From: Streblospio benedicti
Taxonomy: Eukaryota > Annelida > Polychaeta > Spionida > Spionidae
Direction of reading: 5' to 3'
NCBI GenBank assembly: GCA_019095985.1
Contig: CM032660.1
Span: forward strand, 31,824,612 to 31,888,611
Length of the DNA stretch: 64,000 nucleotides
Of this stretch, positions 54,577 to 64,000 are shown in pieces (position 1 is the stretch's first letter; every line of letters begins with the position of its first letter). The notes beneath the pieces were generated by a model. The model made no database searches. It saw nothing but the letters and a program-made list of their open reading frames with translations, and was not told the origin of the DNA. The position numbers were made by a program, and so were the translations under genes.

Positions 54577-57500
54577 TCTCCAACAAGACGAAGCAGATCC
54601 CCAAAAAGATCTAGAAGCAGGTCCCCCAAAAGATACAAGAGTAGTTCTAAAAGATCTAGAAGCAAATCAGCATCGCTAAGCAAGAGGAATGTACAAAAGC
54701 CAGCAGTAAGTATTTGAATGAACACTAAATATAAATTGGGCATAAAATAATCTTAATTGAATTAGTTGGTACAGTACTGACTTCAGCAAATTACGGTTTT
54801 CTTCATAACTTGCCCGAAGCTATGTTTTTTCTGTTTTTTTACGCATATATTACCCATTTTAGGGAGGTTATATTGTCCTGACGTGAGTTTTATTTCATTA
54901 GTTTTTGGCTTGTAACAATTTTTTTCCCTTAGACACTTACTCTGAAAATTATTGGAAATGATTTAAAGTAAAATGCCGTACATGTACAAAAAGTGTTGTG
55001 TCTAAGCAACATAGAAAGATATTCACACTTACTGAAATTTCAGCACATTATATTATGATCAGGCAAAGCTAAATTAAAATGTAAGAGCAATTTGCATAGT
55101 TAAGACAGCCACTGATCTAAATCAGTGAAGTACAACTGCTTGTATTGTAACAAAACTAGCCTTTTGTTATAACATCCAGTTCGTGGGGATTGTAGCATCC
55201 CCGCAGAGTATAAAGGAGGTTTAATTATAAGTTGCACTGGACCAGGTTAACCCTTTGCCGGTCGGAAAGGCATTTATGCCTTAATGCATGCCGAAAAATG
55301 AGCCTAAAACATAGTTTCTTCTAACTCTCGTAACTATCAAAGCGTTTGTCACATGCATCATACAAAGCCACGCGGTGACTCAAAATCGCCAACTCCATTC
55401 ATTAGTCTTCACAATATTTCGATATAACCACTTTTTGTAGCAAATAATACAATAAATTTAAAGAAGACATACTTATAGACGAAACACCCATTTTCGGAAC
55501 CCTACTTTGCCCTCGAAATATAATAATATTTAGTTGTAAACTCCCATCGGTCTTAGTATCAAACAATCGGCCGTCCATTTTGCTATCTGTTTATAAACAT
55601 CTCATTAGCATGCGGTGAACCCTGACCTCACAAAAATAATTTATTCCTTCATTATATTTCGTGTGTTTACGCCCATTTCTGACGCTGTAGCCTCTGCCAA
55701 CAGCGTTTAACAAGCATAGCAGCATTGCAAAACACGCATGCTGGGACAAGGCTACTGTTTCAGCCAATCACAAGCGTTTCCGATGACAAAATTGACAGGT
55801 AACATGGAGGTAAGCATGGAAGGAACTAGACTGAAAATATTTCTCTGTAAAATGTAGATTTCAACGATAATGATGAAATAGAACCATTTATAACATCTAC
55901 CAGTGTTTGGCGGACACGATATAGAATACACAAGGAAAGTGTCAGGAATGTACTATTAGTCTACATGTCGCAATAGCGGGAGATTTGACAGCAAGTGCGC
56001 GATCACTCAACAATGGACACGGGGGCAAAAGCAACAGGACTGTAATCTCTTATTTTGTGAATGAAACGTATGTCTGATATTAATATTAACAATTTCACAT
56101 TATGTTGTATGCCATTCTGTGGAGAATGGTAGGTTATACGTCACAAAACACCTTGCATTCATACCATGACATCGGATCACCTCGGGCTGTCAAATGACAA
56201 TGTTTTGAATCGAGAGATAAAACATGCGATGGCGTCGACGGACATGTCTAACAAAATGCAAAATATTATGAGCTCTAAGTGTGAAAATAAGAATCTGCAT
56301 CGCATTCCACATGTCCTGGATAAGTATGATAATATTTAGACTCTTCAGTAAACCTGCAGAACTCGCAGTATCTACGACAACAAAATCTGAAAATCAATGA
56401 CATTGTGTGATGTGAATGTACGTCACACGTCCAAAATACGGCGACCGTCAAACAGTTAAGATTCCCTTGTTACACACACCTTGCTGTCTTTGTTATTATC
56501 TTACTAAAGCCACTAGGATTAGGGACTCCGTACACTTGAGTACTGGAAAGCAGATAGGGCTGGCAACCTATTCCCTATGGAAATAAGCATTTCTTAACTA
56601 ACAGTCAGAGGATAGCCAGTGGCTACCTGCCTCACTGAGGACCTGGTCGTGTGTTGCACTGCGTAGGGGACGCCTGAAGTAGTGCGTGTCAGCATTAGTG
56701 TTAAGTCCTCCATCGGGAGGCCCTTTGTGAAACCCGGGTTGTCACCAGTCGTAGCTCGGGCTTTGGTGGAGTTAAGGGCTGTTCACATGGAACCCAACAC
56801 ACAATGAGGAACGTCTAGAGAGTTCTTCCCTGCTCAGTCCAGGCGGTGCGTGCGTGTATGTCACCTAGTTGTATTGATATATAGACCAACTAGCTGTATA
56901 CCCGGCGCTGCTCGGGTTGAAACAGAAGAGATCCGGAACACATTAAATCCTCCTCTCCCTCCCCATCCTTTCCTCTGTACCCCTTCCCTTACACCAGCTG
57001 CCGTCAGAATACAGGTCTGTGACGGATAGAATACACCTCCATCACCTTCTTCCCATCGGCCTAAGTCATAGCCATATACACACTACATGTATATGGCAAT
57101 GATTGATCCCTCTAATATCACCCCACCAGCTTTTGCTACCCCTCGTAAACATGTGCTTGAGTTGAAACATGAAATCTGGAACAGATTAAATGCTCCTCCT
57201 TTCCCCTCCCTTTTTTGACTGCGGAACCTACAAATAAAACCTGCTAGGCACTTACAAACCTTGTTCGCTATCCAGATGGTTTGAATGCGTGGACTGGTAC
57301 GTTTACTAGGCGACAGCCAGGCTAGATTGACAGCCCTCTTGTGAGGGACTTCGCACTAGTGCTGGCAACACGAGCCTCGTAAGCTGCGTACAGTTCACTA
57401 TAACCAATAAAATGGATCTATATGTGTGCACGGGTGTACCCACGTATATATGCGTTAAACTGGTCGCAGTTTCAATAGAGAATAGGGCCCAAAATCAATA

Positions 57501-60500
57501 GATTTGGAGGTGCTGGTCCCTAACAAATATGGTTACATTACAAGTATCTTGTATTATTTTCACAGTGTTCAATCGATCTCCAGTTAATGTGCGTAATAAG
57601 CAGAGCTGGCGCGGGAATCAAGAGCTTTTGTGCGGGAAATGTTTACTTTTGAAATTACAGGTTCTGATTTTTCCCTGCAGGTAGTATAAATATCTGTCTT
57701 TGGCACAAATTATTTGGTCCATGCACAATGGGAATATCTGTAGTGTCTATGAATGGTTTGTATGTCCACTGAAATGGTCTGGTTTTTGCTGCTAAGTCTG
57801 CAATAGATTAAGACCCTCGTTCTACATGGCTGTCCACTGTCAGAAAATGAGTGATATTTTGCCTAATATTGCTTTGTCAAGCAGTAATATGGGTCAGTTG
57901 TGTGGCGTATACTTGACTGAAAACTACCTTATGCATTGCATCTAGATTATCAACTTCTATATTGTGTTAAGTCTCCAAATCCACAGAAACTGGTTTGCTC
58001 CTCATATGAAAACTGTTGATCACAGCTTACTATGACTTTAATATTTTTTGTGCAATTATATGTTTTTAAAAAGCATGGGATTAGTGTAATTCGTATCTAT
58101 CAACTTTTGGATACATTCCTGTTCATAAGTGGCCTGAATTAATAGGCTTTACAGCCACAATATCCGTCATTTTCCATCAGATGACACTGATTTTGAAGGG
58201 GGGTGGCTGTGTATTGCAGACTTAGCAGCAGAAACCAACCCATGTGAGTGGAGATGAAACGCATCAGTATGTGCCAGAGGTATTCTTATAGTGCATGGAC
58301 GAAAGAAATTGTGGTCAAGATTGATTTTCAGCCGCTTTACAGTAAAAAATCCAAATGTCTGAATTCAGAAGTAAACATTTACCGCACAAAAGCTCTTGAT
58401 AACGCACATTAACTGGAGATCGATCGAACGCCTTGATTTTAGTAAAAGTATGTGATCTGTAAGAAACTGTATTTTTGATGATTGTACTTTTAAAACCAAT
58501 ATTCATAAACACATGAGCATTACATACTTTAATTGATCTTGCCTTTTAGAAAGATTTAAAACCACAAGAAGAGCCCCCAAAGAAGTGTAAAATGCCGCAA
58601 AATTCCAAAGTATGTATTGTTTTCTGCTACTAGTAGGTGGTGTGTTTATATTTTTTCAATATTTCTGATTGCTGTTTGATATCATGAGTTCATTTGTTTT
58701 GCTAAAAATTGATTCTCTTTAGTTTTTATTCACTGTAATTTGTTTTGAGTTTTTTTTTTAGAAAATAGTTTGTGATTTTTAAAACACTTATTCTTTAGAT
58801 TGTAATTTCCCAGGACAATTAATCAGCAATCTAGAATAACTCCAATCATTACAAGCTTTCTGGCTAAATATCAATTTACCACAATATTAGTATATTATGA
58901 TATATATGTTATATTGATCCTGACTACAAATGTCCAAGGTGTAAAGGAACTGCCAGGCCAATCGATGGCAGTCCAATCATGGAGGTCCCAGTAGGTGAAC
59001 ACAAGTTAGAGGTTGTGACAGAGTTTTATCACTTAGGTAACACGTTGTCCAGTAGTGGAAGCTATGAATTAGCTGCAACTGTCAGATGCAAAACTGCAAC
59101 GGGCAAATTTCTGAGCTCCCTCAAGTCTTAACGAACAGGCACAATCCTTTTTCTTCTCGAGTTAGAGTTGTATTCCACCTGTGTACGCAATGCTATGCTT
59201 CATGGATGTGAGATGGGGGCAGCATCCTCCTGAGTCCATTACTGTAAACCGACTGAAAAGAAATGACAGAGCTGTGATCTGCTGGATGTGTGATGTGAAG
59301 CCTCACGATGAGACCAGCACATTGAGCCTTCTGGAGTAATTGTGTATCAGCTTTGGCAAAGTAAGAAAACTTGAAATAGAAGGAAGGGAAGGAAAGGGAA
59401 TGCCAAAACAGACTTGGGATGCAGAAAGTTCGGGTACGTTGAGCCAGGAATGGGTCTGATCGATCCTGGTGACTGAAAGGATTGTAGAGGATAGTTGAGA
59501 TGTAGACTGGGCAGCTAGGCCACACTCTCCGAATGAGGAATAGTTAGGACCTGCTCAATTATAAACTTAGGATTTGATTGATTGATATATTTTTTGAAAT
59601 CCATTGGATCTATTGTAATCCGAAAAAGGCATTAGCATCAGTGTATTAGACTTCTAAAATGTATCTTTTGATACAAGTCTATGAAAGATATTGAATTATT
59701 TAAGCATTCTTTCTAATGTCTTTATACCTACAATGCTTTCTGTAATGATGTACAAAAACTGATGCTGGTCCTTTTGGTCCAATAAACCTCTTCTTAGAAT
59801 TAAAAAATCTTTATTCACATGGTTTGCCTGATAACTCCTTTGCTAGCAGATTTAAATAGTGCTTATGGATTTAACATAGACTACATGTACATTTTTTTCT
59901 AAGCAAAAGGCTGATACTGATTTCACACATTTGGAACCTATGCCTGTACTTGAGAAGAGTGATGAAGTAAAAATGGAAGAACCTGGTACAAAGTGGAAGC
60001 CATTTGGTGAAAGCAACCCTCCATCTGTATGATTTCTAGCTTTAGGGTGGAAATATTTAAAAGGAAAGCTTGCATGTGTTTCGTCACAAGATTAATTTTG
60101 CTTTGCAATTTGTTCTTGATGTTGTAAAAACTCATCTTGTGACTTAAAAGCTCAGGTTTTCCAAATATATATTTCCACTTTATGTTTCAATTCAATACTA
60201 TAAGAGTTTGATTTAGGAGAAGTATTGTTTTGTGTTCTATTTTTTATTGAATCGTATGCAGGTGTCATGACAGGTGTCTATTGTTGAAAGATTTACCCTA
60301 TAAGTTATCTGATGATACAGCAATATAATATTTATTTTATGCAAGAGCAAGATAGAATAAATAAACATGATTTAATACAGTGACTATTATTTTCGTCCCC
60401 TTGGAATGTAGTATGAGTTCATAATAACTAAAATTAGGCGTTACTATTGTAAAATGTTGTTTATAATATATAATGATAATAGACCCTGTTCATGATTTGG

Positions 60501-63500
60501 ATACTTTGGGGTGTACAAGGGGGATGGGCAATTGTCATCCCTATTCATATATTCACCATCAATCCTTGTACATCACAATGATATTCCATATAGTCCATAC
60601 CAATGAAGCTATGTATTTGACTAATCATAATGTGTTTTTTCCCAGTTTGCTTGTGGATACAATTATATTCTTTTCTCTCTTTTCTATGGCAAGCAAGCTC
60701 ATCTTACCACTATTCTGATATATAGCTGAAGACAGGTTTTTCAACCCTAAGCTTCCATTTGACTATGTCAAGTGGAAGCTTAGGGGGACTCGAACTCACA
60801 ACCCCAAGTTTGTGAGACCAGAATAATACCATCATCCCAAGCAGCGGGCGTCAGGGCCACTTGGTAGTCAAATGGAAGCTTAGGGTTGAACATCCTGTTT
60901 TCAGCTATGTCAGAACAGTGGTAGGAGCTTGCTTGCAAGACAAAAGAGCGAGAGAGGGAATATAATCATGTATTTGACATAATTTGAAAAAATACAAAAC
61001 AACTTGTTTGGGCTATATGATTATAATTCCTTTCAGATAAGTTAAAAAATAATATTTTCTATTAGAACCTTGTATGGAAATGCTGTTACATAATGGAAAG
61101 CAACTGGTTTGTTTTCAATGAGAAATGTAGCGAAAGAAAATGCCTTATAAACATTGCTCTATGACAAACTACCCAGTAAATCATTTATGTCAGTTTTAAG
61201 TTTCCGTTTTGAAATGTTAGAACTCATTTATAGGTGTGTTTAATGAAGAAAATGTCTGACTAAAGATGCAAACCAAGGGAAGCGTGCATTTAATGGGGAA
61301 CCACTTTGAAACATGGATTTCTACCTAAATTTACCCCCGGACATTTATTCAAATTGGGCATTGTTCAGCGTTTAACAGTGTATGAATGCGGTCTCGCTTA
61401 ATTTTCATTTACCCATTATCCTTATGGCTCTAGTTGATGGCAATCATAGAATTTATTAGTTTTGTACAGTATAGGCTCATTATCTCAACATTACTAATCA
61501 CAAGTTATACTAAATACATTGTATATTAAGTTTAATTTAAGTTGTATTTTTTGATGTGCTTTTAACATAGACAGTCTTGTGTGTTGCACTAAATTTATTA
61601 CAATTTCAATTTCGACACTTGAAGTTCTACTGTAGTTTTATACCATATTCCCCCGCATATAAGCCCATGGGCGTATAGCCGAAATTTGCTACTTTTTGGA
61701 CCTCTTGTAGATGGAAAAAGTTCTCATCTAAACGGCCATGGGCGTTTTTTTCGAACATTAATCCCATCCGAACTTCGAAGTAATATTTACTATATACAAC
61801 CACCAAGTTTCTTAACCCATAGGTTGTTACGTGTTACTGTACGGTACTAGTCTGTATACATGGGCGATGATAAAAGTACTGACTTTTGACAGCGTGCATG
61901 ATGTTTTCCTTTAATCATCAATGGTAATAATTAGTTTCCTATCTTTTCTAGCATTTAACAGTCGAGTCCCAATCTGTTTTGATTTCTTATTCATTATAAC
62001 AAGGTTGCGTTGTGGAAAGCTCCTAGAGAATCATGTATCGTATGCAACAAGAACTCTGCCGGTAAGATTTGTTTGGAAAAAATATATCATTTGTTAAATC
62101 TTACTTAGGGTGTATTCTAGCTGCAGATTAACACAAAGATATATCCTAAAACATTGATTCAAGCTCCCGTTGAAGGCTTATATCGATGCTCATTCTGAAT
62201 CATTGATGGAAAGTAGTGAAACGTGTAGGAGCTTCTAATATCGCCCAAAGCATGTTCATGGTATATGTATGCATACAAGTACAGGATTTCTTGAGGTGTT
62301 CTGTTGTTTCCATGTGTATTTGGTCACTCGTGTGGGTTTATGGTGGACGTAGCTGTCAATTTTCGCTCTGTATCGCCCGAGGCTCATGACATTTTTTTAT
62401 TTGTTCTCAGAAATAAGCCCCATGGACTTGTTTTCGAACATTAAGCCCATCTTCGATGATAAGCCCATGGGCTTATATGCGGGGGAATACGGTACCAGTT
62501 TTTATTGACCATACATTAATAATTATTATGTTTTGAAACAATCACCTCCATTTTTGTTGGCATGGTGGGGTCAACATTGCACTCAATAATTTTGTTTACA
62601 TTTTGTATTCACAATCCGTGTACATGATATATGTCCTTGATGAATTATTACTTGTGATTTATACTAATAAAATCTTTTGATTGTTTGAAAAATGTTTCAG
62701 TCTTTAGGTCTCATTCAGCAATATCAAGATTTGACTAATGAAAGTGCCACTTTGAATCTGAAAAGCAACCAATCTCTTGATGCTGAACGTTTAACTCGAG
62801 AGAATGGTGGCATTGAAACTTCTCAAGCTGTGAATGTAAAAGAGACTTTGACTAATTCAACAAGTGATAAAGAAAACTTCAGCCTTGGGTTGCCAGTGGA
62901 AATGCAACAGAAGTCCAGTTTCCATAAAGTTCCTGAAGAAAATCTTATAGCAAATGAAAAGGGGGATTTGTTTTTTTCACCAACAAATAGTAAACCATTG
63001 CATACAGCTAAACCCAAAAAAGGTCAACGCATCAATATTAATATGAAATACTGTAGTGTCAAACAACAAACATGTACCACCTTTCAACTTAGCAAGACAA
63101 ACAGTGACCAAAAGCCAAGAAGTTCATGCACAAAAGCACCTTTGATTCATCAACAGAAACTTTCCAAAGTCACTCCTGCACAACAAACACAACCTAAAAA
63201 AGAAATCTTAACTCATCTTCAAAAGGAAAAAACTCTACAAGAAGCTCCCACTACCATGCAAGAAGATCAAAATGTCACACCAGAAATTGATGACCTACAA
63301 ACTGGTTCAATCCAAAGTCCAGATATTACACCAAAAGCTGATGTTATTGAACAAAGAGTCTTGACAGAAGACGATCAGCAGTGCGAAGATCAAATTCCTA
63401 GATCTCTGCCAGGATTCACGTTCACAGGACCTTGTCTATCTGCTATTCAGCTGGCCCATCAAATTGGTGAATTGTCTTCACTAAGATCCATGTTGAATGG

Positions 63501-64000
63501 CATCGGCAACAAAAAGGAGTTAGATGCTACAGAAGCAAGCACATCTCTTACTGTTACCTCAAGTGCAAAAATTGCAGATCGTTCAGTAATTGCCCCATTT
63601 GTTGTACCCCAAAACTGTGAACAGCCAACTTCCAATTCACAAGTTCTGCCGTGTGGTCCTGGACTTACTTCAGACTGCTTTAAAGGAGAAAGCCAGCTCG
63701 ATGAATCACCTACAAATATTGCGTGGTCTCTAGGTCAAAATGTTAAAGATTCTCAAAGTTTAGCACAGCATTCTGAATCCAATGGAGACGAAATTCAGGA
63801 AATAGACATGGAAATTCTTGATCAACCGCTGCAAGTTGATAGCACTCATCATCATCAGTATAAGAATCCTCCTACACAGTCAAATAATTCTCAGCTGTAT
63901 GGAAGTCCTGAACAGCAGCCTCATGATACCCATGTGCATCAAGAGCATCAAGCCTCTAAACATTATCTTGGTACTCAACAGAATCAGGGTCCTTTGCAAC
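54577..64000 (+). CDS. Arg/Ser-rich protein gene, 5' part, open at the right edge
   Basis: Exons 54577-54705, 58550-58609, 59904-60026 and 62701 to beyond 64000 all join in phase 0 with clean AG/GT borders, giving at least 537 residues. The first exon is an RS domain (SPTRRSRSPKRSRSRSPKRY). The next two are charged linkers (KDLKPQEEPPKKCKMP; KMEEPGTKWKPFGESNPPS). The fourth is a single large exon of at least 433 codons without a stop, rich in Gln, Ser, Thr and Pro, and largely disordered. It has one hydrophobic, possibly helical patch, LPGFTFTGPCLSAIQLAHQI, and a His/Gln-rich part near the edge (THHHQYKNPP, HVHQEHQASKH). RS domains suggest a nuclear role in splicing or transcription. I do not recognise the family. 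The large last exon has no ATG-to-stop frame within the window and is easily missed. Confidence 0.8.
55251..56455. mobile_element. piggyBac-like non-autonomous DNA transposon
   Basis: TTAA flanks both ends (55247-55250 and 56456-56459). The left end CCCTTTGCCGGTCGG and the right end, read inward, CTGTTTGACGGTCGCC form imperfect terminal repeats. CCCTTTG is the typical piggyBac start. No open frame of note in 1.2 kb, so it is a deletion derivative or MITE. Confidence 0.75.
57568..58430. repeat. Long foldback element (~230-bp arms)
   Basis: The left arm from 57568 (ATCGATCTCCAGTTAATGTG, AAGAGCTTTTGTGCGG, AATGTTTACTT) to about 57810 (GCTGCTAAGTCTGCAATA) is repeated in inverse at about 58207-58430. 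Arms are imperfect with small indels. The 400-bp centre has no coding. Confidence 0.8.
58905..59570 (+). mobile_element. LINE 3' end fragment
   Basis: + frames read CPRCKGTARPIDGSPIMEVP, GEHKLEVVTEFYHLGNTLSS, ELAATVRCKTATGKF, then LYSTCVRNAMLHGCE. This is the post-RT region of a common animal LINE (LGD...I, STCVR-x-x-M-L-x-G-C-E motif). Multiple stops; 5'-truncated and old. It sits between two exons of the RS-rich gene. Confidence 0.8.
60657..60975. repeat. Foldback element with tRNA-like loop
   Basis: ~110-bp arms, 60657-60767 and 60865-60975, are inverted copies (AAGCAAGCTC, CAACCCTAAGCTTCCATTTG). The ~95-bp centre, read on the minus strand, contains GGTTGTGAGTTCGAGTCCCC, a pol III B box, with TGGTATTATTCTGGTCTCAC before it. 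It looks like a SINE head trapped in, or captured by, a foldback MITE. Confidence 0.8.
61643..62492. mobile_element. TA-flanked TIR element (Tc1/mariner- or pogo-like, non-autonomous)
   Basis: The ends are CC(A/G)TATTCCCCCGCATATA followed by AGCCCATGGGC, inverted at about 62460-62492, with TA at each border (61641-61642, 62493-62494). A subterminal phrase GTTCTCA...CCATGG(G/A)C...TTTTCGAACATTAA occurs once near each end in direct orientation. 850 bp, no transposase frame visible. Confidence 0.78.

Larger units (their letters stand above)
54706..58549 (+). other. First visible intron of the RS-rich gene
   Basis: A 3.8-kb intron containing the piggyBac-like element (55251-56455) and a long foldback (57568-58430). 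Between them, 56460-57560 holds no recognised gene. Confidence 0.7.

Overview
The window is from an intron-rich, repeat-rich animal nuclear genome, most likely a marine invertebrate. Four host genes are visible: the 3' end of a Lhx1/Lhx5 (Lim1) LIM-homeobox gene (+, 1794-4057), a paxillin-family LD/LIM adaptor (-, 26830 down to at least 13384), ribosomal protein S5/uS7 (-, 47203 to 40137, complete, 207 residues), and the 5' part of an Arg-Ser-rich protein running off the right edge (+, 54577-64000). The clade cannot be fixed from sequence alone. Penelope-like elements with GIY-YIG ends, Harbinger, piggyBac-like and foldback MITEs and satellite-bearing insertions all fit a lophotrochozoan or an invertebrate deuterostome. 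There are three 100-N assembly gaps (9237-9336, 39907-40006, 54009-54108).

Layout. 1-5.8 kb: last three coding exons and 3' UTR of Lhx1/5, with a Penelope relic between inverted arms in one intron. 5.8-13.3 kb: intergenic repeats, a Ty3/Gypsy relic, and a >=612-codon orphan ORF beside a gap. 13.4-26.8 kb: paxillin gene, tail-to-tail with Lhx1/5; its introns carry a duplicated block, a CATA microsatellite, a second Penelope element inside a minisatellite, and foldbacks. 29.9-39.7 kb: a 9.86-kb PIF/Harbinger DNA transposon with about 70-bp terminal inverted repeats and a TTA target duplication. It has both classic genes (MADF-type DNA-binding protein on +, DDE transposase on -). It is interrupted by a separate 3.5-kb element with TTAA duplications, TIRs and subterminal repeats, plus a SINE and a palindromic MITE. 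40.1-47.9 kb: RPS5, with two insertions of a dimeric ~290-300-bp satellite in neighbouring introns. 48-51 kb: LINE, SINE and Penelope fragments. 52-64 kb: the RS-rich gene, whose introns hold a piggyBac-like TTAA element, an 860-bp foldback, a LINE end, a foldback with a tRNA-like loop, and a TA-flanked TIR element.

The host genes are not functionally linked; they are ordinary neighbours. The most unusual content is the nested Harbinger/TTAA-element structure, the satellite-carrying RPS5 introns, the orphan ORF at 9337-11173, and the paxillin-like gene with a non-canonical first zinc site.
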